Notes: generated from the letters alone by a model not told the origin. Shown: positions 29,470-40,584, counted from the stretch's first letter. The stretch is DNA of 64,000 bases from Leifsonia xyli subsp. cynodontis DSM 46306 (GCF_000470775.1 NC_022438.1:1178001-1242000); one strand, 5' to 3'. Numbers and translations: made by a program.

Positions 29470-31007
29470 GGACGTCTCCAAACGCGGCCGTCGCGAGCGA
29501 GCAGCTCGTCGGCCGACTTCGGGCCCCAGGTTCCGGGGCGGTACTGCTCGGGCTGGCCCTGGGCGGCCCAGAACTCTTCGATCGGGTCGAGGATCTTCCA
29601 GGAGAGCTCGACCTCCTCGTGGCGGGGGAAGAGCGGCGGATCGCCGAGCAGCACATCGAGGATGAGCCGCTCGTAGGCCTCGGGGCTCGCTTCGGTGAAG
29701 GCGTGGCCGTAGCCGAAGTCCATGCTGACATCGCGCACCTGCATCCCGGCGCCGGGCACCTTGGAGCCGAAGCGGATCGTGACGCCCTCGTCCGGCTGGA
29801 CGCGGATCACGAGTGCGTTCTGGCCGAGTGCGCTGGTCTGCGACTCCGCGAAGAGCTGCTGCGGAGCGCGTTTGAACACGACGGCGATCTCGGTGACACG
29901 GCGGCCGAGGCGTTTCCCGGCGCGCAGGTAGAACGGGACGCCCGCCCAGCGCCGGGTGCCGATGTCGAGCTTGATGGCTGCGTAGGTCTCGGTGGCGGAG
30001 CGCGGGTTCATCCCGTCCTCCTCCAGGAATCCGACGACCTTCTCACCCCCCTGCCAGCCGCTGGAGTACTGCCCGCGAGCGGTCGCCTTCTCCAGGTCTT
30101 CCGGCAGGCGGACGGCGGCGAGCACCTTCTCTTTCTCGGACCGGAGGTCTGTCGCGTTGAACGAGATGGGCTCTTCCATCGCGGTGAGCGCGAGCAGCTG
30201 CAGCAGGTGGTTCTGGATGACGTCCCGGGCCGCGCCGATGCCGTCGTAGTAGCCGGCCCGGCCGCCGACGCCGATGTCCTCCGCCATCGTGATCTGGACG
30301 TGGTCGACGTAGTTGGCGTTCCAGATCGGCTCGTACAGCTCGTTCGCGAAGCGCAGCGCCAGGATGTTCTGAACCGTCTCTTTGCCGAGGTAGTGGTCGA
30401 TGCGGAACACCGAATCCGGCGGGAAGACGGACTCGACGACGTGGTTCAGTTCGCGCGCTGTCGTCAGGTCGGAGCCGAACGGTTTCTCGATGACGACGCG
30501 ACGCCATCCCGTGCCGGACTGGTCGGCGAGCCCCGAGGTGCGCAACCGCTCGGTGACGAGCGGGAACGCCTTCGGCGGGATCGAGAGGTAGAACGCGTGG
30601 TTGCCCATCGTGCCACGCTCTTCGTCCAGCGACTCGACGGTCTCCTTGAGGCGCCGGAACGCCTCGGCGTCGTCGAACTCGCCGGGGACGAAGCGGATGC
30701 CCTGGGCGAGCTTCTTCCAGACGTCGTCGTCGAACGGGGTTCTCGCGTACTGCTTGACCGCGTCGTAGACGACCTTCTCGAAGTCCTGATCCTCCCAGTC
30801 GCGCCGGGCGAACCCGACGAGCGAGAATCCGGGAGGCAGCAGACCGCGGTTCGCGAGATCGTACACGGCCGGCATCAGCTTCTTGCGCGACAGGTCGCCT
30901 GTGACACCGAAGATGATGAGACTGCTCGGACCAGCGATGCGGTTCAGCCGTCGATCGGAGGGGAGCCGGAGCGGATTGAACTCTGGGGTGATGTCCACCG
31001 GTGGCAA
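29466..31007 (-). CDS. zwf: Glucose-6-phosphate 1-dehydrogenase
   Basis: A 513-residue NADP enzyme that opens the pentose-phosphate path. The nucleotide motif IFGVTGDLSRKKL and the catalytic motif RIDHYLGKETVQN are both present, and the C-terminus is complete. The start is taken as TTG 31007 because AAGGAG lies nine bases upstream; the GTG at 30998 is a weaker alternative. It follows pgi by 26 bases and precedes opcA with a 4-base overlap. Confidence 0.96.
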   Translation of the reverse strand: MPPVDITPEFNPLRLPSDRRLNRIAGPSSLIIFGVTGDLSRKKLMPAVYDLANRGLLPPGFSLVGFARRDWEDQDFEKVVYDAVKQYARTPFDDDVWKKLAQGIRFVPGEFDDAEAFRRLKETVESLDEERGTMGNHAFYLSIPPKAFPLVTERLRTSGLADQSGTGWRRVVIEKPFGSDLTTARELNHVVESVFPPDSVFRIDHYLGKETVQNILALRFANELYEPIWNANYVDHVQITMAEDIGVGGRAGYYDGIGAARDVIQNHLLQLLALTAMEEPISFNATDLRSEKEKVLAAVRLPEDLEKATARGQYSSGWQGGEKVVGFLEEDGMNPRSATETYAAIKLDIGTRRWAGVPFYLRAGKRLGRRVTEIAVVFKRAPQQLFAESQTSALGQNALVIRVQPDEGVTIRFGSKVPGAGMQVRDVSMDFGYGHAFTEASPEAYERLILDVLLGDPPLFPRHEEVELSWKILDPIEEFWAAQGQPEQYRPGTWGPKSADELLARDGRVWRRP

Positions 31008-31033
31008 AAGTGTGATCTCCTTAGATCGACGGC

Positions 31034-32644
31034 TCAGTTGGCGGCCTCGAACAGCGAGACGACATCCGCCTCGGGGTTCGTGAGCGTCAGGGTCAGCACC
31101 GGGCGGCCGTGCTCGCCGAGGACGCTGGCGTCGCCCGCCGCCTGGGCCTGGATGAGCTGGCCGAAGGTGAACGGACGGTCTGGGATCTCCAGATCCTCGG
31201 GGGCTGCGGCGGTGATCTGAAGGAACACGCCGACGGCGGGGCCGCCCTTGTGGAACTGACCGGTCGAGTGCAGGAATCGAGGCCCCCAGCCGAAGGTGAC
31301 CGGGCGCTCGGCCTTGGCGGCGAGCAGGTCGCGCACGCCCGCGAGCTGCGGGAGCGCGATCCGGTCGACGTAGGCCTGCACCGCGATGTAACCGTCGGGG
31401 CCGAGCTGCGCGAGGAGCGCGTTCACGGCGGCGTCCAGGGTCGAGGCACCTCCCAGGAAGTCTCCGGTGGTCCGCACCTCGATCCCGCCCGCGGTGAACG
31501 CGGGGGCGACCGGCTCGGGACGGTTGTCGAGCAGTGCGCGGGCGGCCACTTTGGCGGCCTCCACATCCGGCTGGTCGAAGGGGTTGATCCCGAGCAAGCG
31601 GCCGGCGACGGCGGTGGCGTACTCCCAGACGATGAGCTGCGCGCCAAGGCTGCCGGAGACGAGGATCTCGCCCTCGTGCCGGTCGGCCGGCAACAGATGG
31701 TGCGCTTCCGCGTTGGCGACGAGACGGACGATCTGCAGATCGGCGGGCCTGGCCTCCAGCTCGGGGGCGAGTCTGTCGAGGACGACGGGCAGCAGGCCGG
31801 TGCCTTCCTTGCCGGTGGACTCGGCGATCAGCTGTTCCGCCCAGTCGGCGAAGCCGACGATGTGGGTGCCGTCGGCGACAATTCCGATTTTGTCGCGCAG
31901 CGGGGTCGTTCCGGCGATCGCCGCCCCGAGCACAAGGCCCGGGTTCGCGTCGTTGTCGACAGCGAGCTCGATGAGCGTCGCCTCCGCCTCGTCCAGCAGC
32001 TCGGAGACATCCACTCCGGCGAGGCCGGAGGGGACCAGCCCGAAGGCTGTCAGCGCGGAGTAGCGGCCGCCGACGTCGGGGTCGGCGTTGAAGACGCGGT
32101 AGCCCGCCTCGCGCGCCGACGCGTCGAGCGGGGAGCCCGGGTCGGTGACGACGACGATGCGCTCGCGCGGGTCGATGCCGGCCTCCCGGAACCACTTCTC
32201 GTAGACGCGGCGCTGGCTGTCCGTCTCCAGGGTCGAACCCGATTTGGAGGAGATGACCACAGCCGTCTTCGCGAGGCGGTCGCGGAGGGCCGCGAGCACC
32301 TGTCCGGGCGCGGTGGAGTCGAGCACGGTCAGTTCGGCCTCGGCCGTGCGGGTGATGACCTCCGGCGCGAGCGAGGAGCCGCCCATGCCGCCGAGGACGA
32401 TGTGGTTCACCCCCTTGGCGTGCAGCTCTTCGCGCAGAGCCACGATCTCGTCCACGAGCGGGCGGGAGATCGCGACGGCCTCCGTCCAGCCGAGGCGCTT
32501 GGCGGCCTCGGACTCGGCGGCGGGCCCCCACAGGGCGGGGTTCTGCGCGGTGATGCCGGACGCGACGCGGTCGGCGACGAGCTGCAGGACGATGGTCTCG
32601 ACCGCCTGTGCGGCGGGGCCGGTGACATGGATGCGGAAGGTCAC
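31034..32644 (-). CDS. pgi: Glucose-6-phosphate isomerase
   Basis: A 536-residue isomerase interconverting glucose-6-phosphate and fructose-6-phosphate. It belongs to the divergent form found in actinobacterial pentose-phosphate operons: the sugar-phosphate-binding SIS motifs are [14 protein letters not shown] and [13 protein letters not shown], but the classic long signature patterns are weak. GTG 32644 overlaps the tal stop as GTGA. Placing pgi inside this operon lets fructose-6-phosphate made by tal and tkt return to zwf. Confidence 0.88.
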   Translation of the reverse strand: MTFRIHVTGPAAQAVETIVLQLVADRVASGITAQNPALWGPAAESEAAKRLGWTEAVAISRPLVDEIVALREELHAKGVNHIVLGGMGGSSLAPEVITRTAEAELTVLDSTAPGQVLAALRDRLAKTAVVISSKSGSTLETDSQRRVYEKWFREAGIDPRERIVVVTDPGSPLDASAREAGYRVFNADPDVGGRYSALTAFGLVPSGLAGVDVSELLDEAEATLIELAVDNDANPGLVLGAAIAGTTPLRDKIGIVADGTHIVGFADWAEQLIAESTGKEGTGLLPVVLDRLAPELEARPADLQIVRLVANAEAHHLLPADRHEGEILVSGSLGAQLIVWEYATAVAGRLLGINPFDQPDVEAAKVAARALLDNRPEPVAPAFTAGGIEVRTTGDFLGGASTLDAAVNALLAQLGPDGYIAVQAYVDRIALPQLAGVRDLLAAKAERPVTFGWGPRFLHSTGQFHKGGPAVGVFLQITAAAPEDLEIPDRPFTFGQLIQAQAAGDASVLGEHGRPVLTLTLTNPEADVVSLFEAAN

Positions 32645-33786
32645 TGCGCTGCCTCCGAGCTCTGCGCTTCCGTCAGCGCTTTTCGCACGGTCTCCACGAG
32701 TTCGCCCCACGACACGATGAACTTGTCCACACCTTCGCGTTCGAGGGTGGCGGTCACGTCGTCATAGTCGACGCCGAGGGCCGCCAGCGCGTCCAGGACG
32801 CCCTGCGCCCTGGCGTACTCGCCGGTGACGGTGTCGCCGGCGAGCTGTGCGTGGTCGAAGGTCGCGTCGAGCGTCTTCTCCGGCATGGTGTTGACGGTGT
32901 TCGGCGCGACGAGCTCGGTCACGTAGAGGGTGTCGGGCAGGCTCGGGTCCTTGACGCCGGTGGACGCCCAGAGCGGGCGCTGCTCGTTCGCGCCGGCGGC
33001 GACGAGCGCCTTGGCGCGGTCGCTCGCGAATGCCTCCTCATAGACCTTGTAAGCGAGGCGGGCGTTCGCGATGCCGGCCTTGCTCTTGAGGGCGAGCGCC
33101 TCGCCGGTTCCGATGGTCGTGAGCCGCTTGTCGATCTCGGTGTCGACGCGCGAGACGAAGAACGAAGCGACCGACTGGATGCCGGAGAGGTCGATGCCTG
33201 CGGCCTTGGCCTTCTCGAGCCCGGTGAGGTAGGCGTCGATGACGCCGCGGTAGCGCTCCAGGCTGAAGATGAGCGTCACATTGACGCTGATGCCGGCTGC
33301 GATGGTCTCGGCGATGGCTTCGAGGCCCTCGACCGTCGCGGGGATCTTGATGAGCACGTTCGGGCGGTCGACCTTCGCAGCGAGGCGCTTCGCTTCGGCG
33401 ATGGTCGCGGCGGCGTCGTGGGCGAGGCCCGGCTCCACCTCGATCGAGACCCGGCCGTCGACGCCGTCGGTGGCCGTGTACACATCGTGGAAGATGTCGC
33501 TTGCGTCGGCGACGTCGTCGGTCGTGATCTCGAAGATCGCGTCCTCGACGCTGACGCCGGTGGCCGCGAGACCGCGCAGCTGCTCGTCGTAGGCTGCGCC
33601 CTGGGCGAGAGCGGCGGCGAAGATCGTCGGGTTCGTGGTCACGCCGACGACGTTCTTCTCGGCGATGAGCCTGTGCAGGCCGCCGGTCGCGATCCGCTCG
33701 CGCGAGAGGTCGTCGAGCCAGATGCTGACCCCGGCGGCGGAGAGGGCGGCCGTCGGGGAGACAGCGGTGGAGGATGCGTCTGTCAT
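32641..33786 (-). CDS. tal: Transaldolase
   Basis: A 381-residue enzyme of the longer actinobacterial type, moving a dihydroxyacetone unit between sugar phosphates. The N-terminal motif [12 protein letters not shown] and [11 protein letters not shown] are family marks, and the Schiff-base lysine is in NVLIKIPAT. It lies 34 bases after tkt and is coupled to pgi by a GTGA overlap. Confidence 0.96.
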   Translation of the reverse strand: MTDASSTAVSPTAALSAAGVSIWLDDLSRERIATGGLHRLIAEKNVVGVTTNPTIFAAALAQGAAYDEQLRGLAATGVSVEDAIFEITTDDVADASDIFHDVYTATDGVDGRVSIEVEPGLAHDAAATIAEAKRLAAKVDRPNVLIKIPATVEGLEAIAETIAAGISVNVTLIFSLERYRGVIDAYLTGLEKAKAAGIDLSGIQSVASFFVSRVDTEIDKRLTTIGTGEALALKSKAGIANARLAYKVYEEAFASDRAKALVAAGANEQRPLWASTGVKDPSLPDTLYVTELVAPNTVNTMPEKTLDATFDHAQLAGDTVTGEYARAQGVLDALAALGVDYDDVTATLEREGVDKFIVSWGELVETVRKALTEAQSSEAAQ

Positions 33787-33820
33787 TGTCTTCTTTTCTT
33801 CTCTTCCTTCGTGCCCGCGC

Positions 33821-35914
33821 TCACAGCGACGCGAGCGATTCCTTCGCGGCGGCGACGGCGTGCTCGGTGGTCATTCCGAACTCGCGGAACAGCGTCTTGT
33901 AGTCCGCCGAAGCGCCGAAGTGCTCGATCGAGACACTGCGGCCGTGGTCGCCGACGATCTTGTCCCAGGTCAAGGCGAGTCCGGCCTCGATGGACACACG
34001 GGCTTTGAGGGCGGCGGGCAGGACCTTCTCCCGATAGGCGGCGTCCTGCTCGGCGAACCACTCGAGGCACGGGGCGGAGACGACGCGGGCGTTGATCCCT
34101 TCGCCGCGCAGCACGTCCCGGGCCTCGAGCGCGATCTGCACCTCGGAGCCGGTGGCGATGAACAGCACGTCCGGCGTGCCGCCCGGCGCCTCGGCCAGGA
34201 TGTAGGCGCCTTTGGCGACATTCTCGGCGGAGGCCAGGGTGTCGCCCGCCGCTTCGCCGTCGCCGCGCTCGAACACCGGGATGTTCTGGCGGGTCAGCGC
34301 GATTCCGGCCGGGCCGTTCCGGCGGGTGAGGATGGTCTTCCAGGCGTGGGCGACCTCGTTCGCATCGCCAGGGCGCACGACATCCAGCTGCGGGATCGCT
34401 CGCAGCGTGGAGAGCTGCTCGATCGGCTGGTGCGTCGGGCCGTCCTCGCCGAGAGCCACGGAGTCGTGCGTCCAGACGAAGATCGACGGAACCCGCATCA
34501 GCGCTGCGAGGCGCACCGCGGGGCGCATGTAGTCGCTGAAGATCAGGAACGTCCCGCCGAAGGCCCGGGTGTGTCCGTGCAGTGCAATGCCGTTGATGAT
34601 CGCTGCCATCGCGTGCTCGCGGATGCCGAAGTGCAGCACCCGGCCGTAGGGGTTCCCGGTCCACTCGTGGGTCGAGTGCTCCACCGGAACGAAGGACGCG
34701 GCGCCCTCGATGGTCGTGTTGTTCGACTCGGCGAGGTCGGCCGATCCGCCCCACAGCTCCGGCATGACCGGAGCGATGGCGTTGATGACCTTGCCGCTGG
34801 CGGCGCGGGTCGACATGTCCTTGCCGGCCTCGAACACGGGCAGCGCGTCCGCGATGCCCTCGGGCGCGGCGCCGGAGAGCAGGCGGTCGAGGAGCTGCTT
34901 GCGCTCCGGGTTCGCGGCGGCCCAGGCATCGAAGCCCTTCTGCCACTCGGCGCGCTGCGCGGCGCCGCGCTCGACGGCCTTGCGGGTGTGCTCGATGACC
35001 TCGTCGGCGACCTCGAAGGTCTGCTCGGGGTCGAAGCCGAGCACCTCCTTGACCGCGCGCAGCTCGTCGGCGCCCAGGGCGGAGCCGTGGATCTTGCCGG
35101 TGTTCTGCTTCTTCGGCGACGGCCAGCCGATGATGGTCTTAAGGATGATGAGCGAGGGCTTGTCGGTCACGCCCTGCGCGGCGACGATCGCGTCGTTGAG
35201 CGCCTGGACGTCCTCGGTGTAGACGCCGGTCTTCTTCCAGTCGACGACCTGCACATGCCAGTGGTAGGCCTCGTAGCGCGCCTGGACGTCCTCGGTGAAG
35301 GCGATGTCGGTGTCGTCTTCGATCGAGATCTGGTTGCTGTCGTAGATCGCGATCAGATTGCCGAGCTGCTGGTGGCCGGCGAGGCTGGAGGCCTCCGAAC
35401 TCACGCCCTCCTGCAGGTCGCCGTCGCCGGCGATCACGTAGACGAAATGGTCGAACGGGCTGGTGCCCGGCGCGGCCTCCGGGTCGAACAGGCCGCGCTC
35501 GTAGCGGGCGGCGTAGGCGAAGCCGACCGAGGAGGAGATGCCCTGGCCGAGCGGGCCGGTGGTGATCTCCACCCCGTCGGTGTGCCCGTACTCGGGGTGC
35601 CCCGGCGTCAGCGAGCCCCAGGTGCGGAGCGCCTCGAGGTCTCCCAGCTCGAGTCCGTAGCCGCCGAGGTAGAGCTGGATGTACTGCGTCAGCGAGCTAT
35701 GGCCGGCCGAGAGGATGAAGCGGTCCCGGCCCAGCCAGTGCTGGTCGCGGGGGTCGCGGCGCATCACCTTCTGGAAGAGCAGATAGGCAGCGGGGGCGAG
35801 GCTCATAGCGGTGCCGGGATGTCCGTTGCCCACCTTCTCCACCGCGTCGGCCGCCAGAACGCGGGCTGTGTCTACCGCCTTGTTGTCAATGGGATCCCAC
35901 TGCAGAGCTGCCAC
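33821..35914 (-). CDS. tkt: Transketolase
   Basis: A 697-residue thiamine-diphosphate enzyme, first gene of the operon. It has [14 protein letters not shown], the cofactor motif [15 protein letters not shown], and the pyrimidine-domain motif [13 protein letters not shown]. Translation is taken from GTG 35914 ([18 protein letters not shown]), with AAGGG about ten bases upstream; earlier in-frame ATG 35968 would add residues not seen in the family. A promoter-like TATACT is about 155 bases upstream. Confidence 0.95.
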   Translation of the reverse strand: MAALQWDPIDNKAVDTARVLAADAVEKVGNGHPGTAMSLAPAAYLLFQKVMRRDPRDQHWLGRDRFILSAGHSSLTQYIQLYLGGYGLELGDLEALRTWGSLTPGHPEYGHTDGVEITTGPLGQGISSSVGFAYAARYERGLFDPEAAPGTSPFDHFVYVIAGDGDLQEGVSSEASSLAGHQQLGNLIAIYDSNQISIEDDTDIAFTEDVQARYEAYHWHVQVVDWKKTGVYTEDVQALNDAIVAAQGVTDKPSLIILKTIIGWPSPKKQNTGKIHGSALGADELRAVKEVLGFDPEQTFEVADEVIEHTRKAVERGAAQRAEWQKGFDAWAAANPERKQLLDRLLSGAAPEGIADALPVFEAGKDMSTRAASGKVINAIAPVMPELWGGSADLAESNNTTIEGAASFVPVEHSTHEWTGNPYGRVLHFGIREHAMAAIINGIALHGHTRAFGGTFLIFSDYMRPAVRLAALMRVPSIFVWTHDSVALGEDGPTHQPIEQLSTLRAIPQLDVVRPGDANEVAHAWKTILTRRNGPAGIALTRQNIPVFERGDGEAAGDTLASAENVAKGAYILAEAPGGTPDVLFIATGSEVQIALEARDVLRGEGINARVVSAPCLEWFAEQDAAYREKVLPAALKARVSIEAGLALTWDKIVGDHGRSVSIEHFGASADYKTLFREFGMTTEHAVAAAKESLASL

Positions 35915-36068
35915 TGGAGAACTGACCCTTCGTCGAGGTGGTGAGGGGTGTCGAGCGCTGCCCGCCACCGGTTGGAAGTAGTGCGCGCCGCGGATGTCAT
36001 TCGGCGCCGGTCCCCGTTTTCATCACATTGCGGAGAAAAGAACAGGGTTCGGCTGGCGAGCATTCCCA

Positions 36069-36074
36069 AGTATA
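36069..36074 (-). promoter_or_regulatory. Possible promoter -10 of the tkt operon
   Basis: TATACT on the minus strand, which would give a leader of about 150 nt before tkt. No convincing -35 was found. The 295-bp tkt/ctaB intergenic region holds no gene that I can see. Confidence 0.35.
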
Positions 36075-36160
36075 GGTAACACACCAGACAAGGACTCTTC
36101 CCGGTGGTTCGCAAGCGGAGGCCCGGGGCGGCAGAGCGCTGCCCCGGAACCGGCGTGCCG

Positions 36161-36166
36161 TAGACT
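36161..36166 (+). promoter_or_regulatory. Promoter -10 of ctaB
   Basis: TAGACT 43 bases before the ATG of ctaB. The leader ends with a GAGGAG ribosome site. Confidence 0.5.
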
Positions 36167-36209
36167 TGCGCAGGGGTATAACACATCATCGAAATCTTTC
36201 CGAGGAGCA

Positions 36210-37133
36210 ATGGACGTCGCCGTAGAGAGCCGTGTCGAACCGGTCGGACGCATCGGCGTCTCCCGCAAGGTCAAGGCGTATATCTCCCTGACCAAGCCCC
36301 GCGTGGTCGAGCTGTTGCTGGTGACGACCGTGCCGACCATGATCCTCGCGGCGGGAGGCATCCCGAACCTCTGGCTGGTGCTGGCCACCGTCGTCGGCGG
36401 CTATATGTCGGCGGGATCGGCCGGCGCGTTCAACTGCTATATCGACCGCGACATCGACCGTGTGATGCGGCGCACGAAGAACCGGCCGCTCGTCACCGGC
36501 GAGCTGAGCGACCGCGAGGCCCTCGTCTTCGCCTGGGCGCTCGGTCTGGCATCGGTGCTCGTGCTCGGCTTCTTCACGAACTGGCTCGCCGCAGGCCTCT
36601 CAGTGGCGGCCATCCTGATCTACGTGGTGTTCTACACGCTGATCCTCAAGCGCCGCACCACCCAGAACATCGTGTGGGGCGGTGTGGCCGGTTGTATGCC
36701 GGTGCTCATCGGCTGGGCGGCGGTCACGAACACGCTCGGCTGGGCGCCCGTCATCCTGTTCGGCGTTATCTTCCTGTGGACCCCGCCACACTACTGGCCG
36801 CTGTCGATGAAGTACCGCGAGGACTACAAGGACGCCGGGGTCCCGATGCTGGCGGTGGTCCGTGGACGCGCCGTGGTCGGTCTCCAGGTCGTGCTGTACG
36901 CGTGGGCGATGGTGGCGTGCTCGCTCCTGCTCATCCCGGTCGCGCACATGGGTGTGCTCTACGCGGCGATGGCGCTCGTCGCCGGCGGCTGGTTCCTCTA
37001 CGAGTCGCACCGCCTCTACAACCTCGCGATCCGTCACGCGACGGTGTCGCCGATGCGCGTCTTCCACGGCTCCATCGCCTACCTGACGCTGATCTTCCTG
37101 GCCGTCGCGATCGACCCGCTGCTCCCGTTCTGA
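36210..37133 (+). CDS. ctaB: Protoheme IX farnesyltransferase (heme O synthase)
   Basis: A 307-residue membrane protein of the UbiA family that attaches farnesyl to heme B, giving heme O for cytochrome oxidase. The prenyl-diphosphate motif N-x-x-x-D-x-x-x-D is visible as [20 protein letters not shown], and the second as [13 protein letters not shown]. About eight to nine membrane segments follow. It is divergent from tkt, as in other actinobacteria, and a GNAT gene begins one base after its stop. Confidence 0.95.
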   Translation: MDVAVESRVEPVGRIGVSRKVKAYISLTKPRVVELLLVTTVPTMILAAGGIPNLWLVLATVVGGYMSAGSAGAFNCYIDRDIDRVMRRTKNRPLVTGELSDREALVFAWALGLASVLVLGFFTNWLAAGLSVAAILIYVVFYTLILKRRTTQNIVWGGVAGCMPVLIGWAAVTNTLGWAPVILFGVIFLWTPPHYWPLSMKYREDYKDAGVPMLAVVRGRAVVGLQVVLYAWAMVACSLLLIPVAHMGVLYAAMALVAGGWFLYESHRLYNLAIRHATVSPMRVFHGSIAYLTLIFLAVAIDPLLPF

Positions 37134-37134
37134 G

Positions 37135-37668
37135 GTGCGGACGCTGAGGACCGCGCGGCTCGTCCTCGACGAACCGCGCGAGGTGGACATCGTCGCGGTC
37201 TTCGAGGCGTGCCAGGACGCGCAGACGCAGCGCTGGGTGCCGCTGCCGCGTCCCTACACGCGCGCCAGCGCCGAGTTCTTCGTGCGCAGCTACTGCCCGC
37301 ACGGAGCCGCCAGCGGTCAGTATCTCGTGCGCGCACTGCGCGAGGCGGAGGCGCTGCCGCTGGTCGGCGTGGTCGAGGTGCGCCGCGACGAGGCCCCGGG
37401 GTCGGCCTCCATCGGCTGCTGGCTGGCACCGGACGCCCGTGGCCGTGGGCTCATGCGCGAGGCCCTCGCCGCCGTCTGCGACAATGCGCTCGCCCCCGCT
37501 CCGGACGGTCTCGGCTACACCCGTCTGCACTGGGGCCACCTCATCGGAAACGACCGCAGCCGCAGCCTCGCCGAATCCCTTGGATTCGACTTCTCCGCCT
37601 CCGAGCGTCAGCGCGTCGCCATCGACGACGAGGCCCGCGAACTCCTCATCGGCGTCCGCACCGCCTGA
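37135..37668 (+). CDS. GNAT-family N-acetyltransferase
   Basis: A 177-residue acetyltransferase of the RimJ/RimL-like group (LRTARLVLDEP start). The acetyl-CoA loop reads CWLAPDARGRGLMREAL, and the late motif NDRSRSLAESLGFDF matches the family. The substrate is unknown; ribosomal protein or antibiotic acetylation are both possible. It starts with GTG one base after ctaB, so it is probably co-translated with it, but no functional link to heme is evident. It is followed by a large palindrome. Confidence 0.82.
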   Translation: MRTLRTARLVLDEPREVDIVAVFEACQDAQTQRWVPLPRPYTRASAEFFVRSYCPHGAASGQYLVRALREAEALPLVGVVEVRRDEAPGSASIGCWLAPDARGRGLMREALAAVCDNALAPAPDGLGYTRLHWGHLIGNDRSRSLAESLGFDFSASERQRVAIDDEARELLIGVRTA

Positions 37669-37688
37669 CCCCCACGCTCGCACCCTTC

Positions 37689-37881
37689 GCGCAAACGGAG
37701 GACATCCCGTTCCCTCCCGCCCGGATCTCCTCCGTTTCCTGCGACACACCGTGCTTCGGCACCGGATCTCCTCCCTTTCCGGCGCTGTCGCAAAGGGAGG
37801 AGAAGGGGCCGGGAAGCTCGGTGTGTCGCAGGAAACGGAGGAGATCCGGGCGGGAGGAGTGCGGATGTCCTCCGTTTGCGC
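37689..37881. repeat. Composite nested palindrome between convergent genes
   Basis: The outer arms 37689-37750 and 37820-37881 (62 nt each) are inverted copies with only about five mismatches near their middle. The inner part holds a smaller inverted pair (ATCTCCTCCCTTTCC at 37766-37780 and CAAAGGGAGGAGAA at 37791-37804). In all, the motif AAACGGAGGAGAT or its complement occurs six times. It fills the gap between the GNAT gene and ctaA. It may end transcription from both sides, but its complexity exceeds a simple terminator. Confidence 0.85.
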
Positions 37882-37900
37882 GGGGCCACGGGGCGGCTCG

Positions 37901-38827
37901 TCAGGCGGCCGTGCTGGCGGTGTCCGTCCGGGGCTCGGCGGGGGCTTTCAGTGTGAGGACCACGGCGGTCATGGCGGCGGCGAGAGCCGCCGCCAGCATC
38001 ATGTGGACACCGACGAGGATGCCCGGCAGGCCGGTGTTCGCCTGGACGAGCCCGACAGCGATCTGGAGCGCTTCGACCGCGAGCAGCCACATCGCGCACC
38101 GGCGCACCGGCGCCGCGCGGCGGCCCAGCGACCCGACCACGAGCACCAGCGTCAGGGCCAGCGTCGCATACGCCGGGAGGGCGTGGACGTGCTGCAGGAT
38201 CTCCGGGTTCAATCCGTTGCGCGGCGCGTCGGCGTCCCCCGCGTGCGGTCCCGAGCCCGTGGTGAGGATGCCGGCCAGGATCGTGACGGCGACGGCGGCG
38301 CTGGTGAGGTGCGCGACGCCGGCGAACCATCCCGGCACCGCCCGTGCGCGTGGGCCGGGCGCGGTGCGCAGTCTCAGCAGGAACGTCATGCACAGCGCGA
38401 CCAGGACGATCGAGACGACGAAGTGCAGGCCGACCACGTACGGGTTCAGCTTCGTGAGCACGCTGAGGCCGCCGATCACGGCCTGCGCCGGGATGCCGAG
38501 ACCGGCCAGCAGCGTCAGCCAGAACAGGTCCTTCCGCTCCCTGCGCAGTCGCAGGACGGCGATGAAAGCCACGATGGCGATCAGTCCGAGCGCGATGCCC
38601 AGCACCCGGTTGCCGAACTCGATGATCCCGTGGATGCCCATCTCGGGCGTGTTCACGAGCGAGTCCGCCGTACACTTCGGCCAGGTCGGGCAGCCGAGGC
38701 CGCTCGAGGTGAGCCGGACGAGTCCGCCGGTGCCGACCAGCACGATCTGGCCGATCAGGTAGATCCACGCGATGACCGTGAGCCGGGCATCCACGCGGTC
38801 CGGCAGCCAAGCGATGATTCGGTTCAT
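37901..38827 (-). CDS. ctaA: Heme A synthase (COX15/CtaA family)
   Basis: A 308-residue membrane protein that oxidises heme O to heme A for cytochrome oxidase. About eight membrane segments are seen. Conserved features include the extracellular cysteine loop GLGCPTWPKC, the heme-ligand regions HGIIEFGNRVLG and VVGLHFVVSI, and HVHALPAYATLAL. The ATG at 38827 has a GAGGG ribosome site; in-frame sequence upstream is not family-like. It converges on ctaB and the GNAT gene. Confidence 0.93.
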   Translation of the reverse strand: MNRIIAWLPDRVDARLTVIAWIYLIGQIVLVGTGGLVRLTSSGLGCPTWPKCTADSLVNTPEMGIHGIIEFGNRVLGIALGLIAIVAFIAVLRLRRERKDLFWLTLLAGLGIPAQAVIGGLSVLTKLNPYVVGLHFVVSIVLVALCMTFLLRLRTAPGPRARAVPGWFAGVAHLTSAAVAVTILAGILTTGSGPHAGDADAPRNGLNPEILQHVHALPAYATLALTLVLVVGSLGRRAAPVRRCAMWLLAVEALQIAVGLVQANTGLPGILVGVHMMLAAALAAAMTAVVLTLKAPAEPRTDTASTAA

Positions 38828-39122
38828 ATGAGTGATCCCTCGGTGTCTCTTTCGCTCGATACTCGGGTAACGCGCAGGCGCGTCACTCCTCTTGCCGGCC
38901 CGCACCTGTAGAATCGGTGGGTTCGAGAACCGCGCTGTGCTTGCGCGTGTCAGCGGGCGCCGCTCGCGCCCGCGGTCAGGGCGCTGTCGCCCGTGTCCTC
39001 GATCAGTTTAGGTACGCACACCAGCCACCCGCACAATCAGGACGCTCCCAGCCGGTTCGCCGCGCCGGGGGGAATGAGCCGGACTGATAGCCGGTTACGG
39101 ATGGAAGGAAAACGAGGTAGAT
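38828..39122. other. Divergent ctaA/sufB intergenic region, no gene seen
   Basis: This 295-bp region separates ctaA and sufB. In many actinobacteria a sufR regulator precedes sufB; no sufR reading frame or remnant is visible here. A TAGAAT hexamer at 38910 is a possible -10 on the plus strand, and a GGAAGGAAAACGAGG stretch is the sufB ribosome site. Confidence 0.5.
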
Positions 39123-40541
39123 ATGTCAGACATCCTGATCGACCGGCCGGAACTCAACTCCCTGGGGCAGTACGAGTTCGGCTGGGCGGACTCCGACGCG
39201 GCGGGTGTCTCCGCCCGTCGAGGGCTCAGCCCCGAGGTGGTGAAAGACATCTCGTCCCTCAAGAACGAGCCCGAGTGGATGCTGCAGCGCCGCCTCAAGG
39301 CCCTCCAGCTCTTCGAGCGCAAGCCGATGCCCACCTGGGGCGCGGACCTGTCGGAGATCGACTTCGACAACATCAAGTACTTCGTCCGCTCCACCGAGAA
39401 GCAGGCCCAGAGCTGGGAGGACCTGCCGGAGGACATCCGCAACACCTACGAGAAGCTCGGCATCCCGGAGGCGGAGCGCCAGCGTCTCGTCGCCGGCGTC
39501 GCCGCTCAGTATGAGTCGGAGGTCGTCTACCACCAGATCCGCGAGGACCTGGAGCAGCAGGGCGTCATCTTCCTCGACACCGACACCGCGCTCAAGGAGC
39601 ACCCCGAGTTCTTCGAGGAGTACTTCGGCACCGTGATCCCCGCCGGCGACAACAAGTTCGCCGCGCTGAACACCGCTGTCTGGTCCGGAGGCTCGTTCGT
39701 GTACGTGCCCAAGGGCGTCCACGTCGAGATCCCGCTCCAGGCCTACTTCCGCATCAACACGGAGAACATGGGCCAGTTCGAGCGCACGCTGATCATCGCC
39801 GACGAGGGCAGCTACGTCCACTACATCGAGGGCTGCACGGCGCCGATCTACAAGTCCGACTCGCTGCACTCCGCGGTGGTCGAGATCATCGTCAAGAAGA
39901 ACGCCCGGGTGCGATACACGACCATCCAGAACTGGTCCACCAACGTCTACAATCTCGTCACCAAGCGGGCGCAGGCGGGCGAGGGCGCGACGATGGAGTG
40001 GATCGACGGCAACATCGGCTCCAAGGTGACGATGAAGTACCCGTCCATCTACCTGATGGGCGAGCACGCCAAGGGAGAGACCCTCTCCGTGGCGTTCGCC
40101 GGCCCCGGTCAGCACCAGGACGCCGGCGCGAAGATGATCCACATGGCGCCGTACACGCAGTCCTCGATCGTCTCGAAGTCGATCGCCCGCGGCGGCGGCC
40201 GTGCGGGCTACCGCGGCGAGATCCGCGTGGACGCCAACGCGCACCACGCCGCGAACACCGTGCGCTGCGATGCGCTGCTGGTGGACACGATCTCGCGCTC
40301 CGACACCTACCCCGCGATCGACATCCGCGTGGACGATGTGCAGCTCGGACACGAGGCCACGGTCTCGCGCGTGAGCGAGGAGCAGCTCTTCTATCTGATG
40401 TCCCGTGGACTCCCGGAGGACGAGGCGATGGCCATGATCGTCCGCGGCTTCATCGAGCCGATCGCCCGTGAGCTCCCGATGGAATACGCACTCGAACTCA
40501 ACAAGCTCATCGAGATGGGCATGGAAGGCTCTGTCGGATGA
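39123..40541 (+). CDS. sufB: Fe-S cluster assembly protein SufB
   Basis: A 472-residue scaffold subunit of the SufBCD complex, on which Fe-S clusters are built. The beta-helix core is complete, with motifs such as [28 protein letters not shown] (the cysteine in the cluster-building tunnel) and [10 protein letters not shown] near the end. No intein is present, unlike in some mycobacteria. It heads the suf operon. Confidence 0.96.
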   Translation: MSDILIDRPELNSLGQYEFGWADSDAAGVSARRGLSPEVVKDISSLKNEPEWMLQRRLKALQLFERKPMPTWGADLSEIDFDNIKYFVRSTEKQAQSWEDLPEDIRNTYEKLGIPEAERQRLVAGVAAQYESEVVYHQIREDLEQQGVIFLDTDTALKEHPEFFEEYFGTVIPAGDNKFAALNTAVWSGGSFVYVPKGVHVEIPLQAYFRINTENMGQFERTLIIADEGSYVHYIEGCTAPIYKSDSLHSAVVEIIVKKNARVRYTTIQNWSTNVYNLVTKRAQAGEGATMEWIDGNIGSKVTMKYPSIYLMGEHAKGETLSVAFAGPGQHQDAGAKMIHMAPYTQSSIVSKSIARGGGRAGYRGEIRVDANAHHAANTVRCDALLVDTISRSDTYPAIDIRVDDVQLGHEATVSRVSEEQLFYLMSRGLPEDEAMAMIVRGFIEPIARELPMEYALELNKLIEMGMEGSVG

Positions 40542-40584
40542 TCCTCTCTCCTCGTACCTCCCCGAAAGGAAATGTGGGCTGACC

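Noticed and set aside
33635..35944. Plus-strand open frame of about 770 codons across tkt
   Set aside because: Shadow of transketolase; no motifs.
37135..37668. GNAT gene after ctaB as a heme-related enzyme
   Set aside because: The one-base spacing suggests co-translation, but the protein is an ordinary GNAT and nothing in its sequence points to heme.
38908..38935. GGTTCGAG-like sequence resembling a tRNA T arm
   Set aside because: No acceptor, D or anticodon stems can be built around it.
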